Part shown: in pieces, positions 27,133-37,360 of the stretch | How the letters are laid out: each line of letters starts with the position of its first letter | How positions within the stretch are numbered: the first letter of the stretch is position 1 | Assembly: GCF_000282475.1 (NCBI RefSeq) | Contig: NZ_AKJF01000220.1 | Location: forward strand, 1-37,468 | Source: Pseudomonas sp. GM78 | Lineage (GTDB): Bacteria > Pseudomonadota > Gammaproteobacteria > Pseudomonadales > Pseudomonadaceae | Direction of reading: 5' to 3' | DNA: 37,468 nt | The notes under the pieces: model-generated | Told to the model about the DNA's origin: nothing | The model's database searches: none | The model's input: the letters and a program-made list of their open reading frames with translations, nothing else | Made by a program: the position numbers and the translations under genes

Positions 27133-27713
27133 TGGAGGCCTTCAAGCTGCCGCTGCCGGCGATGTGGGTCGAGCCGATCTGGCTCGGTGTGCAAATCCTG
27201 CTGATCCTGCTGGCGGGTTACATCGCCCAACGCTTCGTTGCCAAGTGTCTGACCCGCCTCGGAGAGCGTTACCCGTTCCCGCCACAGTTGCTGATGCCGC
27301 TGCGCGGCGGGCTGCGTTGGCTGATCATGGGCAGTGCGCTGATCTTCGTGCTGGAGCGCCTCGGGGTTTCGGCCACGGTGCTCTGGACCGCGCTGTCGGG
27401 GTTTGTCGCGGTGGCAGCGGTGGCGTTTTTCGCCATGTGGAGCGTGCTCTCCAATCTGTTGTGCGCAATCCTGATCTTCACCGTCGGGCCGTTTCGCCTG
27501 GGTGATGTGGTCGAGTTGGTGGACACCACCGACAAGCCCGGCGTCAAAGGCCGGGTGATCGCGATCAATCTGCTGTACACCACGTTGATCGAGGCGGAAG
27601 AGCTGGGTACTGGTAGCGCGATGGTGCAGGTGCCTAACAGTTTGTTCTTCCAGCGTTCGGTGCGGCGCTGGCGCGGGACGGATGTATTCCCTTCGAGCGG
27701 GTTTGAGAAATAA
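27132..27713 (+). CDS. Short MscS-type mechanosensitive channel
   Basis: The 193-residue product has three hydrophobic spans (about residues 13-34, 57-77 and 82-115). The third one, AAVAFFAMWSVLSNLLCAILIF, corresponds to the pore helix. The beta domain follows with FRLGDVVELVDTTDKPGVKGRVIAINLLYTTL. It ends soon after VQVPNSLFFQRSVRR, so the C-terminal alpha-beta cage of classical MscS (286 residues) is missing. The start overlaps the ABC-F stop by one base (TGATG), so the two genes are coupled. A pressure-relief role is inferred from the family only. Confidence 0.88.
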   Translation: MEAFKLPLPAMWVEPIWLGVQILLILLAGYIAQRFVAKCLTRLGERYPFPPQLLMPLRGGLRWLIMGSALIFVLERLGVSATVLWTALSGFVAVAAVAFFAMWSVLSNLLCAILIFTVGPFRLGDVVELVDTTDKPGVKGRVIAINLLYTTLIEAEELGTGSAMVQVPNSLFFQRSVRRWRGTDVFPSSGFEK

Positions 27714-27734
27714 GCCAGCTTGCGACTCAAGCCA

Positions 27735-27810
27735 AAAAGATCGCAGCCTTCGGCAGCTCCTACATTGGAATGCGTTTCCAGGTAGGAGCTGCCGAAGGCT
27801 GCGATCTTTT
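27735..27810. repeat. REPIN (cagccttcggcagctcc type)
   Basis: A perfect 29-base inverted repeat (27735-27763 and 27782-27810) has an 18-base loop. The arms start with aaaagatcgcag and end with gatctttt, so the hairpin with its T run could also end transcription of the channel gene. The same family appears at both ends of the window. Confidence 0.92.
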
Positions 27811-27898
27811 GCTTTTGGAGTACGCAAAAAATCGGTAGTCACCAGCCCAAAGCCGCATTAGCTTAGACATCTGTCACGAGTCTGAGTCGAGGTGTGCA

Positions 27899-28531
27899 AT
27901 GGAGCTTCAAACATGGCTGGCGTTTTTTGCCGCCTGCTGGGTGATCAGCCTGTCTCCCGGTGCCGGCGCCATTGCGTCGATGTCCAGTGGTCTGCAGTAC
28001 GGTTTCTGGCGTGGTTACTGGAACGCCCTGGGCCTGCAATTGGGCCTTGCGGTGCAGATTGCGATTGTTGGCGCCGGTGTTGGCGCGATACTTACGGCAT
28101 CCGCCACCGCCTTCTATGCGATCAAATGGTTCGGCGTGGCCTACCTGGTTTTTCTCGCCATCAAACAATGGCGCGCACTGCCCAGCGACCTGAGCGATGA
28201 CGCGGCGGTCCGGCAGATTGGCAAGCCGATGGCCCTGGTGTTCCGAGGCTTTCTGGTGAACATCAGCAATCCCAAGGCGTTGGTGTTCATGCTCGCGGTG
28301 TTGCCGCAGTTCATTGATCCGCACGCGCCACTGCTGATCCAATACGTGATCATCGGTGTCACCATGGTCTGCGTGGATCTGGTCGTCATGGCCGGTTACA
28401 CCGGGCTGGCTTCCAAGGTGCTGCGTATGTTGCGCACACCGAAACAGCAAAGGCGCATGAACCGTACCTTTGCCGGACTGTTCATCGGCGCGGCGGCGTT
28501 CATGGCCACCCTGCGCAAAGTCGCGGTTTAA
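27899..28531 (+). CDS. LysE-family amino acid exporter
   Basis: The 210-residue inner-membrane protein has about six hydrophobic spans. It carries the LysE/RhtB N-terminal signature, here WVISLSPGAGAIASMSSGLQYGFWRG (residues 14-39), and VNISNPKALVFMLAVLPQF in the middle. Members export lysine, arginine, homoserine or threonine; the substrate cannot be told from sequence. GAGGTG lies just before the ATG. A clear terminator follows. Confidence 0.92.
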   Translation: MELQTWLAFFAACWVISLSPGAGAIASMSSGLQYGFWRGYWNALGLQLGLAVQIAIVGAGVGAILTASATAFYAIKWFGVAYLVFLAIKQWRALPSDLSDDAAVRQIGKPMALVFRGFLVNISNPKALVFMLAVLPQFIDPHAPLLIQYVIIGVTMVCVDLVVMAGYTGLASKVLRMLRTPKQQRRMNRTFAGLFIGAAAFMATLRKVAV

Positions 28532-28543
28532 ACCATCAGGCAC

Positions 28544-28574
28544 AAAAAAGGCGACCTCTTCAGGTCGCCTTTTT
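28544..28574 (+). terminator. Intrinsic terminator after the LysE gene
   Basis: AAAAGGCGACCT (28546-28557) and AGGTCGCCTTTT (28562-28573) form a 12-base-pair stem with a 4-base CTTC loop and flanking A and T runs. Confidence 0.92.
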
Positions 28575-28637
28575 CGTTTAAGGCCTGTCGCGCAATCGAC
28601 GACAAAGCTTGAGTGAAAGTGATTGGGAGGGAACAAT

Positions 28638-28661
28638 ATGTTACTTCGTGTTTCCAGTTGA
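28638..28661 (+). CDS. Candidate 7-codon upstream ORF (MLLRVSS)
   Basis: ATG at 28638 is preceded at ideal distance by GGGAGGG (28625-28631), the best ribosome site in the region. It encodes only MLLRVSS and stops at TGA 28659-28661, nine bases before the ATG of the cytochrome c-FTR1 gene in the same frame. The main gene has only a weak ribosome site. The layout suggests a leader peptide with translational coupling, but no other evidence supports it. Confidence 0.35.
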   Translation: MLLRVSS

Positions 28662-28670
28662 GATTCATTC

Positions 28671-30566
28671 ATGATTGCCCCGTCCCGATTCCTGGCCTGG
28701 CTGATAGCGCCGGTGTTTGCCCTGTGCAGTTCCAATCTGCTGGCTGACACCGTGGAAGGCGCACCGCAGGCGCTGCACCTACTTGATTACATCGGCGCGG
28801 ACTACCCGCAAGCGGTGCAGGCAGGCAAGGTCGTCAACGAATCCGAATACCGCGAACAACTGGAATTCACCCAGGCGTTGCAAGGTTTGATTGCCGGCAT
28901 GCCGGCCAAACCGGAAAAGGCCGGGCTGGAGCAGGGCATCAGTCAGCTGCACGCGGCGATCACCGCGCGTGAGGACGGCGCAGACGTCGCCCGTCAGGCT
29001 CGGCAGCTTGGCGCAAAACTGGCTGTGGCCTATGAAATCAGCCAGGCCCCGATCATCACCCCGGACCCGACTCGCGGCGCGCCACTGTACGCCCAGCATT
29101 GTTCGGTGTGTCACGGCGATACAGGTGCTGGCGACGGCCCGGCGGGTGTGGGGTTGACCCCGCCGCCGGCCAATTTGCGTGATAACGCGCGCCTGGATCA
29201 CCTGAGCCTCTACGCGATCTACAACACGGTGGGCCTGGGGGTCGAAGGCACCGACATGCCGGCTTTCGGCGATCAGCTGGATGATCGTCAGCGTTGGGAC
29301 CTGGCAACCTATGTCGCCAGCTTCAGCGCCGATCCGCAGACCGCCAGCAGCGACAAGACCTACAACATTGCCGATCTGGCCCGCCAGACTCCGGCCGAAG
29401 TGCAGGCCACCGACGGCCCGCAGGCTGCCGCGACGTTCCGCGCGCAACGGGCCCAGCCGCCGCAGGCCAAGCGTGGCCCGGCGCAATTGCTCGACTACAC
29501 CGCCACCACCCTGGACAAGAGCGTCGCGGCTTACCGCGCTGGCGATCACGATCAGGCCTATGACCTGTCGGTAGCGGCGTACCTGGAAGGCTTCGAGCTG
29601 GTCGAAAGCTCCCTGGACAACGTCGATGCCACCGTGCGCAAGGACACTGAGAAATCGCTGATGGCTTACCGGCAGTCGTTGCAGGATGGTCTGTCGGTAG
29701 ACCAGGTCGAGCAGCGTCTGGAGGCGGCCAAGGCCAAATTGAAGACGTCTGCCGATTTGTTGGGCAGCGATGGCTTGAGCTGGCCGCTGAGCTACATTTC
29801 CGGCCTGTTGATTCTGCTGCGCGAAGGCCTGGAAGCGATTTTGGTACTGGCGGCGATCCTTGCCTTCCTGCGTAACACCGGCCAGCAATCGGCGGTGCGC
29901 AGCGTCAACGTCGGTTGGGGCCTGGCGCTGCTGGCCGGTCTGGGTACCTGGGCGCTGGCGGCGTATGTGATCGATGTCAGCGGCTCGCAGCGTGAGTTGC
30001 TGGAAGGCGCAACGGCGCTGTTCGCCAGCGTCATGGTGTTGTGGCTCGGTGTGTGGATGCACGATCGTCGCCATGCCGCGGCCTGGCAGGATTACATCAA
30101 GAGCAGCCTGGTGGGCGGTGGTGGGCGTTTCGGTTTTGCGATCCTGGCGTTCTTCTCGGTGTATCGCGAGCTGTTCGAAGTGATCCTGTTCTACGAAACC
30201 CTGTGGTTGCAGGCCGGGCCTGCGGGCCATGACGCCGTGCTGGCCGGTGGTGCGACGGCGATGGTGTTGTTGGTCGGCCTGGCCTGGGTGATCCTGCGCG
30301 GCTCGGCGAAACTGCCGCTGGCGCTGTTCTTCAGCATCAACGCCGGTCTGCTGTGTGCCTTGTCGGTGGTGTTCGCCGGGCATGGGGTGAAGGCGCTGCA
30401 GGAAGCCGGGATCTTCGGCACGCGGCCGGTGCCGTTCTTTGAGTTTGATTGGTTGGGGATTCATGCGGATGCGTATTCGTTGAGTGCGCAGGCTGTGGCG
30501 ATCCTGGCGATCGTTGTGCTGTATGGTCGTAGTCGTGTGGCCGAGAAGCGCAGAGTTACGGCTTAA
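28671..30566 (+). CDS. Cytochrome c-FTR1 fusion iron permease
   Basis: The 631-residue product fuses three parts. A signal peptide (cut near ALCSSNLLA, residue 25) precedes a periplasmic c-type cytochrome domain with the heme motif CSVCH (Cys144, Cys147, His148) and a probable Met ligand in GTDMPAFGDQL. A helical linker (about residues 230-370) follows. The C-terminal FTR1/EfeU permease has about seven spans and both REXXE iron motifs, REGLE (384-388) and RELFE (499-503). Fungal Ftr1 imports iron oxidised by a partner oxidase; here the attached cytochrome may do the electron transfer, which is inference. I see no convincing Fur box upstream. Confidence 0.92.
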   Translation: MIAPSRFLAWLIAPVFALCSSNLLADTVEGAPQALHLLDYIGADYPQAVQAGKVVNESEYREQLEFTQALQGLIAGMPAKPEKAGLEQGISQLHAAITAREDGADVARQARQLGAKLAVAYEISQAPIITPDPTRGAPLYAQHCSVCHGDTGAGDGPAGVGLTPPPANLRDNARLDHLSLYAIYNTVGLGVEGTDMPAFGDQLDDRQRWDLATYVASFSADPQTASSDKTYNIADLARQTPAEVQATDGPQAAATFRAQRAQPPQAKRGPAQLLDYTATTLDKSVAAYRAGDHDQAYDLSVAAYLEGFELVESSLDNVDATVRKDTEKSLMAYRQSLQDGLSVDQVEQRLEAAKAKLKTSADLLGSDGLSWPLSYISGLLILLREGLEAILVLAAILAFLRNTGQQSAVRSVNVGWGLALLAGLGTWALAAYVIDVSGSQRELLEGATALFASVMVLWLGVWMHDRRHAAAWQDYIKSSLVGGGGRFGFAILAFFSVYRELFEVILFYETLWLQAGPAGHDAVLAGGATAMVLLVGLAWVILRGSAKLPLALFFSINAGLLCALSVVFAGHGVKALQEAGIFGTRPVPFFEFDWLGIHADAYSLSAQAVAILAIVVLYGRSRVAEKRRVTA

Positions 30567-30587
30567 CAGCATTCGCTACGCTCACGT

Positions 30588-30650
30588 TCGCGGGCAAGCC
30601 TCGCTCCTACAGGATTGCGTATAACCTGTGGGAGCGAGGCTTGCCCGCGA
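30588..30650. repeat. REPIN (gaggcttgcccgcga type)
   Basis: Arms of 26 bases at 30588-30613 and 30625-30650 are inverse copies with one mismatch (tcctac against gtggga, a possible G-T pair). The loop is only 11 bases. It fills the gap between the iron permease and yaiI-like genes. Confidence 0.88.
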
Positions 30651-30674
30651 TGCTTTTTAGAAGAGGAAAACCTG

Positions 30675-31130
30675 ATGCGCGTATGGATCGATGCTGACGC
30701 CTGCCCCCGGCCGGCCAAGGATCTGGTGGTGAAATTCGCCCTCAAGCGCCAGTTCGAGGTGGTGCTGGTGGCCGGGCAGCCGCAGAGCAAGCCTGGCCTG
30801 GCCCTGGTAAAGCTGATTGTGGTGCCAAGTGGCCCTGATGCGGCCGACGACTACCTCGTGGAACACGCGGTGCCGGGTGAGCTGGTGATCTGCAGCGATG
30901 TGCCGCTGGCCGACCGGTTGGTGAAAAAAGGCGTTGCCGCGCTGGACCCGAGGGGCAAGGAGTTTGACGCGCAGAACATGGGCGATCGCCTGGCCGTGCG
31001 CAACCTGTTCACTGACTTGCGTGAACAGGGGCAGATGAGTGGCGGGCCGGCACCCTTTGGTGAGCGGGAAAAGCAGGCGTTTGCCAATGCGCTGGACCGC
31101 ATACTCACTCGCCTGTCCCGCAAGTCGTAA
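30675..31130 (+). CDS. YaiI/YqxD family (DUF188) protein
   Basis: The 151-residue product starts MRVWIDADACPRPAKDL, the DUF188 signature whose aspartates resemble a PIN-like nuclease site. Further family blocks are DAADDYLVEHAVPGELVICSDVPLADRLV and the C-terminal RNLFTDLREQG with GGPAPFGEREKQAFANALDR. Length equals E. coli YaiI (about 150). No activity has been shown. The ATG at 30675 has GAGGA upstream; the open frame before it runs through the REPIN and was rejected. Confidence 0.9.
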   Translation: MRVWIDADACPRPAKDLVVKFALKRQFEVVLVAGQPQSKPGLALVKLIVVPSGPDAADDYLVEHAVPGELVICSDVPLADRLVKKGVAALDPRGKEFDAQNMGDRLAVRNLFTDLREQGQMSGGPAPFGEREKQAFANALDRILTRLSRKS

Positions 31131-31146
31131 GCCTTGCAGTGCCCCC

Positions 31147-31238
31147 CTGTAGGAGCGAGCCTGCTCGCGATGGGGCCGGCACATCCAAAATAGATGTTGA
31201 CGGTTAGACCGCCATCGCGAGCAGGCTCGCTCCCACAG
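31147..31238. repeat. REPIN (gagcctgctcgcga type)
   Basis: A 25-base arm at 31147-31171 is matched by its inverse at 31214-31238 with one mismatch (gtaggag against ctcccac). It lies between the convergent yaiI-like and elbB genes, the same kind of location as the copy at 3634-3723. Confidence 0.88.
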
Positions 31239-31250
31239 TTTTGACGCGTG

Positions 31251-31919
31251 TCAGACGTCGTTTTCGTGGGTCAATTCGAGCACGCGGTCGACCAGTTTGT
31301 TGATCCCCGATGCCGCCTCACTGATGCTCCCGGCCAGCATGTACGCCGGAGTGCTCACCAGTTTGCGCGCCTTGTCTTCGACAATATCGCTCACGGCGCA
31401 GTCCTTGTGCGTGGCGCCCATCTTGTTCAGGGCCGCTGCCGTTTCTGCGTCGTTGCCGATGGTGCACGTCACGCCAGGCCCATAGATTTTCGCCGCCAGG
31501 GCAGGCGAGATGCAGATCAGGCCGACCGGTTTGCCAGCCTCGGCAAAGGCTTCGGTCAAGGCCAGGACGTCCGGCTGAACCGTGCAGGCGGTACCTTCGA
31601 TGGCGAAGTTGGAAAGGTTCTTGGCCGAGCCGAAGCCGCCGGGAATGATCAGCGCATCGAATTCTTCGGCGTCGGCCTCGCGGATATCCTTGATCTCACC
31701 GCGGGCTATGCGGGCAGACTCCACCAGCACATTGCGCGACTCGGGCATTTCTTCGCCGGTCAGGTGATTGATCACGTGCAGCTGCGCGATATTCGGCGCA
31801 AAACACTGCACCTGCGCGCCACGCTGGTCCAGGCGCAGCAGGGTCACCACGCTTTCGTAAATTTCGGCGCCGTCGTATACGCCACAACCGGAAAGGATCA
31901 CTGCAACTTTTTTGCTCAT
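31251..31919 (-). CDS. elbB: Isoprenoid biosynthesis glyoxalase ElbB (ES1/DJ-1 family)
   Basis: The 222-residue protein belongs to the class I glutamine amidotransferase-like ES1 group. The N-terminal KVAVILSGCGVYDGAEIYE and the middle LIIPGGFGSAKNLSNFA are diagnostic. The nucleophile-elbow cysteine lies in GLICISPALAAKIYG (about residue 135). E. coli ElbB (SCRP-27A) was linked to isoprenoid synthesis and has weak glyoxalase activity; the physiological substrate is unknown. The protein is cytoplasmic and of family length. Confidence 0.93.
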   Translation of the reverse strand: MSKKVAVILSGCGVYDGAEIYESVVTLLRLDQRGAQVQCFAPNIAQLHVINHLTGEEMPESRNVLVESARIARGEIKDIREADAEEFDALIIPGGFGSAKNLSNFAIEGTACTVQPDVLALTEAFAEAGKPVGLICISPALAAKIYGPGVTCTIGNDAETAAALNKMGATHKDCAVSDIVEDKARKLVSTPAYMLAGSISEAASGINKLVDRVLELTHENDV

Positions 31920-32034
31920 GGGCTTTTCTCCAGATTCATGGCGTTAAATGTCCACTAATTTGTCACTCGTTGCCATAGGGATAATTCGAGGCTACACATA
32001 GGATCTGTCCTCAAGATTCCCATCAGGGCGCGTC

Positions 32035-33270
32035 ATGGACTTCATTCTGTATGCGGTGCCGTTTTTCTTTGTGCTGATCGCTGTCGAGCTGCTGGCCGAC
32101 CGTTGGCGCGGGGTCAGCAACTATCGGCTGGCGGACGCGATCAACAGCATCAGCACCGGCGTGCTGTCGACCACCACGGGCCTTTTGACCAAAGGCGTGG
32201 GGTTGGTGACCTATGCGTTCGCCCTCAAGCACCTGGCACTGTTCGAGCTCTCGGCCGACAGCGTCTGGACCTGGGTCTTCGCCTTTGTCCTCTACGATTT
32301 CTGCTACTACTGGCTGCACCGCATGGGCCACGAGCGCAACATCCTCTGGGCCGCGCACTCGGTGCATCACCAGAGCGAGGACTACAACCTCTCCACCGCC
32401 CTGCGCCAGACCAGTACCGGGTTCCTGCTGAGCTGGATCTTCTACCTGCCCATGGCCGTCGTCGGTGTGCCGTTGCTGGTGTTCGTCAGCGTCGCGGCGC
32501 TGAACCTGCTGTACCAGTTCTGGGTGCATACCCGGCACATTCCCAAGCTCGGCTGGTTCGAGTGGTTTTTCGTCACGCCATCCAATCATCGGGCCCACCA
32601 TGCACAGAACGCTCTCTACATGGATCGCAACTACGGCGGCGTGTTCATTATTTGGGACCGTCTATTCGGCTCGTTCCAGGAAGAGGACGACAACGAGCCG
32701 GTGATTTTCGGCGTGACCACGCCGCTGGCGAGCTGGAACCCGGTATGGGCCAACGTGCAGTTCTACGCCCAGTTGTGGGCGGATGCGCGGCGTGCCGAAA
32801 GCACCTGGGACAAGCTGCGGATCTGGTTCATGCGCACCGGCTGGCGGCCGGCGGATGTGGCGGCCAAATACCCGATGAACAAACCGGACCTGAGCCAGTT
32901 CCGCAAATTTGAAGTGCCGTTGGACGGGCGTCAGCAGCTCTACGTGCTGTTGCAGTTCTGCGTCTACGTCGCACTGGGCAGCTATTTGATGAATCTGGAA
33001 GCCAGTCTGTCGACGGCCGCCTTGGTATTGGGTTGGGGAGCTGTGGCGCTGGGCCTGTTCGTCCTGGGCGTGGCTCTGGAGAATCGCCCGCGGGCGCTGA
33101 AGCTGGAGTTGCTGCGCCTGGCATCGAATGTGCCGCTGGTATGGCTGGCGCCGCTGGTGGGGCTGTGGCCGGCCAGCGCGGTGGGCTGGGTCGGCCTGCT
33201 CAGTTACAGTCTGATCAGCGGTATCGGGCTCTACTGCTGCAGAAACCGGTTTACTCGACTGGCGTCTTAG
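32035..33270 (+). CDS. Sterol desaturase / fatty acid hydroxylase family membrane protein
   Basis: The 411-residue product has at least six hydrophobic spans. The histidine boxes of di-iron membrane hydroxylases are present: HRMGHE (95-100), HSVHH (108-112), HTRH (165-168) and HRAHH (185-189). That set defines the fatty-acid hydroxylase superfamily, whose members oxidise sterols, carotenoids or lipids with oxygen. A C-terminal part (about residues 300-405) adds further membrane spans beyond the core. The substrate is unknown. Its last 20 bases overlap the 3' end of the convergent dedA gene. Confidence 0.9.
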   Translation: MDFILYAVPFFFVLIAVELLADRWRGVSNYRLADAINSISTGVLSTTTGLLTKGVGLVTYAFALKHLALFELSADSVWTWVFAFVLYDFCYYWLHRMGHERNILWAAHSVHHQSEDYNLSTALRQTSTGFLLSWIFYLPMAVVGVPLLVFVSVAALNLLYQFWVHTRHIPKLGWFEWFFVTPSNHRAHHAQNALYMDRNYGGVFIIWDRLFGSFQEEDDNEPVIFGVTTPLASWNPVWANVQFYAQLWADARRAESTWDKLRIWFMRTGWRPADVAAKYPMNKPDLSQFRKFEVPLDGRQQLYVLLQFCVYVALGSYLMNLEASLSTAALVLGWGAVALGLFVLGVALENRPRALKLELLRLASNVPLVWLAPLVGLWPASAVGWVGLLSYSLISGIGLYCCRNRFTRLAS

Positions 33271-33883
33271 GGTTGCCGGGATTGTGCTGTTGGGCCTTAA
33301 GGGCTTGCTCGTCGGCATAGATCTGCTTGGCCAGGCGAGCATTCTTGAACCGGCGGCGCAGCCACAGGCCCAGTCCGAGGACGAGCAGGGCACCGAGCAC
33401 CCACAGTTCGTACTTCTTGATGCTGCCGAGCATCCCTTCCAGTACCGCGCCGAAGTGATAGGCCGCCGCCGCCAGTGCGGTGGCCCAGATCGCGGCGCCA
33501 ATCCCGTTGAGCAGCAGGTAACGGCCCGGTGGGTAGCCCGACAGGCCGATCGCCACCGGCATCACGGTGCGCAGGCCGTAGACGAAGCGGAAGCTCAGGA
33601 CCCAGATGTCCGGATGCTTGCGGATGTGCTCCAGCGCACGGTCACCCATCAACTGCCAGCGCGGTTTGCGTGCCAGCAACTTGCGCCCGTGCTTGCGTCC
33701 CAGGAAGTACCACAGCTGATCGCCGGCATAGCTGCCGAAGAACGCCACGACCACCACCAGGTTGATGTCCATGTATCCACGGAACGCGAGGAAGCCCGCG
33801 AGCACCAGGATGGTTTCGCCTTCGAAGAACGTGCCTAGGAAAAGGGCAAAGTAGCCGAAGTCATGCAGGAATTGTTGGAGCAT
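33251..33883 (-). CDS. DedA family membrane protein
   Basis: The 210-residue inner-membrane protein is of the DedA/SNARE-associated family, which includes undecaprenyl-phosphate and phospholipid flippases. Landmarks are FFEGETILVLAGFLAFRG (about residues 19-36), GDQLWYFLGRKHGRK (54-68) and FVYGLRTVMPVAIGLSGYP (about 103-121) with the conserved arginine. The C-terminal tail after the last span is basic. The 3' end overlaps the hydroxylase gene by 20 bases on the other strand. Which lipid it moves is not evident. Confidence 0.92.
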   Translation of the reverse strand: MLQQFLHDFGYFALFLGTFFEGETILVLAGFLAFRGYMDINLVVVVAFFGSYAGDQLWYFLGRKHGRKLLARKPRWQLMGDRALEHIRKHPDIWVLSFRFVYGLRTVMPVAIGLSGYPPGRYLLLNGIGAAIWATALAAAAYHFGAVLEGMLGSIKKYELWVLGALLVLGLGLWLRRRFKNARLAKQIYADEQALKAQQHNPGNPKTPVE

Positions 33884-33964
33884 TGTCTGGGTGCTGGCGA
33901 AATGAACGCGCAGCCTAACCCTTCGTACACATTCAGGAAAGTGTCCAAATGTGTCTCGACGTGA

Positions 33965-35104
<1,140 letters not shown>

Positions 35105-35122
35105 CCCTCCCAGGAACATTCG

Positions 35123-37345
35123 ATGAATACCGAAGTACTCACTGAAGTTGCCGTAAAAGACGCTCAACCTGTGGTGGAGCAAGTCGACGAGACCCCGCCG
35201 GAGCTGGAACCCGCTCCGCCCGCGGCGGTCGTCGAAACCGCTGTGGCAGCGCCGGCGATTGCCATTCCCGGCCTGGATGACAGCAGCCTGTACATCCACC
35301 GCGAGCTGTCGCAACTGCAGTTCAATATCCGCGTGCTGGAACAGGCACTGGACGAGTCCTACCCGTTGCTGGAGCGCCTGAAGTTCCTGCTGATCTTCTC
35401 CAGCAACCTGGACGAGTTCTTCGAGATTCGCGTCGCCGGCCTCAAGAAGCAGATCACCTTTGCCCGGGAGCAGGCCGGTGCCGACGGCTTGCAGCCGCAC
35501 CAGGCCCTGGCCCGCATCAGTGAACTGGTGCACGGTCACGTTGACCGTCAGTACGCGATCCTCAACGACATTCTGCTGCCGGAACTGGAAAAGCATCAGG
35601 TCCGCTTCATCCGTCGCCGCAACTGGACAACCAAGCTCAAGACCTGGGTCCGGCGCTATTTCCGCGACGAAATCGCCCCGATCATTACCCCGATCGGCCT
35701 CGACCCGACGCACCCGTTTCCATTGCTGGTCAACAAGAGCCTGAACTTCATCGTCGAGCTCGAAGGCATCGATGCCTTCGGTCGCGACTCCGGGCTGGCG
35801 ATCATCCCGGCACCGCGCCTGCTGCCGCGCATCATCAAGGTGCCGGAAGAAGTCGGCGGCGCTGGCGACAACTATGTGTTCCTGTCGTCGATGATCCACG
35901 CCCACGCCGATGATTTGTTCCAGGGCATGAAGGTCAAGGGCTGCTACCAGTTCCGCCTGACCCGAAACGCTGATCTGGCGCTGGACTCCGAGGATGTCGA
36001 AGACTTGGCGCGTGCCCTGCGTGGCGAATTGTTCTCCCGTCGTTATGGCGACGCGGTGCGCCTGGAGGTAGCCGATACCTGCCCGAAACACCTGTCCGAT
36101 TACCTGCTCAAGCAATTCAACCTGAGCGAAACCGAGCTGTATCAGGTCAACGGCCCGGTGAACCTGACGCGTCTGTTCAGCATCACCGGCCTGGACAGCC
36201 AGCGCGAGCTGCAGTACCTGCCGTTTACCCCGCAGATCCCGAAACTGCTGCAAAACAGCGAGAACATCTTCAGCGTGATCAGCAAGCAGGACATACTGTT
36301 GCTGCACCCGTTCGAGTCGTTCACCCCGGTGGTCGACCTGCTGCGCCAGGCCGCCAAGGACCCGCACGTGCTGGCGGTGCGTCAGACCCTGTATCGCTCC
36401 GGCGCCAACTCGGAAATCGTCGATGCGTTGGTGGATGCGGCGCGTAACGGCAAGGAAGTCACCGCGGTGATCGAATTGCGCGCGCGCTTCGATGAGGAAT
36501 CCAACCTGCAACTGGCCAGCCGTCTGCAAGCGGCCGGTGCGGTGGTGATCTACGGTGTGGTCGGCTTCAAGACCCACGCCAAGATGATGCTGATCCTGCG
36601 CCGCGAAGCGGGCGAGATCGTGCGTTACGCGCACTTGGGCACGGGCAACTACCACGCCGGCAACGCCCGCCTGTACACCGACTACAGCCTGCTGACCTCC
36701 GACGACGCCCTGTGCGAAGACGTGGGCAAACTGTTCAGCCAGTTGATCGGCATGGGCAAGACGCTACGCATGAAGAAGCTGCTGCATGCGCCGTTTACCC
36801 TGAAAAAGGGCATGCTCGACATGATTGCCCGCGAAACCCAGTTCGCCCTCGACGGCAAACCGGCGCACATCATCGCCAAGTTCAACTCGCTGACCGATCC
36901 GAAGATCATCCGTGCGCTGTACAAGGCCAGCCAGTCGGGCGTGCGCATCGACCTGGTGGTGCGTGGCATGTGCTGCCTGCGCCCGGGCATCGCCGGGGTG
37001 TCGCACAACATCCACGTGCGCTCGATCATCGGTCGCTTCCTGGAGCACACCCGGGTCTTCTACTTCCTCAATGGCGGCGAAGAACAGATGTTCCTCTCCA
37101 GTGCCGACTGGATGGAGCGCAACCTCGACAAGCGCGTCGAGACTTGCTTCCCGGTGGAAGGCAAGAAGCTGATCATGCGGGTCAAGAAAGAGCTGGAGTT
37201 GTACCTCACCGATAACACCCACAGCTGGAGCCTGCAGTCGGACGGTCGTTACATCCGTAACACGCCGACCGGCAACCAGAACCCGCGCAGCGCCCAGGCG
37301 ACATTGCTGGAGCGGTTGGGTAGCCCGATCCTGACGGTTCGGTAA
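35123..37345 (+). CDS. ppk: Polyphosphate kinase 1
   Basis: The 740-residue enzyme reversibly makes polyphosphate from ATP. A Pro/Glu/Ala-rich extension (residues 1-50) precedes the standard PPK1 domains, starting at [12 protein letters not shown]. The histidines of the two phospholipase D-like motifs are His485 in FKTHAKM, the autophosphorylated one, and His504 in [10 protein letters not shown], spaced 19 apart as in E. coli. VRQTLYR and the C-terminal [17 protein letters not shown] complete the fold. It lies behind hemB and ends 16 bases before a strong terminator. Confidence 0.97.
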   Translation: MNTEVLTEVAVKDAQPVVEQVDETPPELEPAPPAAVVETAVAAPAIAIPGLDDSSLYIHRELSQLQFNIRVLEQALDESYPLLERLKFLLIFSSNLDEFFEIRVAGLKKQITFAREQAGADGLQPHQALARISELVHGHVDRQYAILNDILLPELEKHQVRFIRRRNWTTKLKTWVRRYFRDEIAPIITPIGLDPTHPFPLLVNKSLNFIVELEGIDAFGRDSGLAIIPAPRLLPRIIKVPEEVGGAGDNYVFLSSMIHAHADDLFQGMKVKGCYQFRLTRNADLALDSEDVEDLARALRGELFSRRYGDAVRLEVADTCPKHLSDYLLKQFNLSETELYQVNGPVNLTRLFSITGLDSQRELQYLPFTPQIPKLLQNSENIFSVISKQDILLLHPFESFTPVVDLLRQAAKDPHVLAVRQTLYRSGANSEIVDALVDAARNGKEVTAVIELRARFDEESNLQLASRLQAAGAVVIYGVVGFKTHAKMMLILRREAGEIVRYAHLGTGNYHAGNARLYTDYSLLTSDDALCEDVGKLFSQLIGMGKTLRMKKLLHAPFTLKKGMLDMIARETQFALDGKPAHIIAKFNSLTDPKIIRALYKASQSGVRIDLVVRGMCCLRPGIAGVSHNIHVRSIIGRFLEHTRVFYFLNGGEEQMFLSSADWMERNLDKRVETCFPVEGKKLIMRVKKELELYLTDNTHSWSLQSDGRYIRNTPTGNQNPRSAQATLLERLGSPILTVR

Positions 37346-37360
37346 CACCGGCACGAGGTA

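Noticed and set aside
28575-28670. Search for a Fur box before the iron permease
   Set aside because: No stretch resembles the 19-base GATAATGATAATCATTATC consensus enough to report.
28779-30572. 597-codon minus-strand ORF opposite the iron permease
   Set aside because: It is antisense to a gene with heme and REXXE motifs and has no motif of its own.
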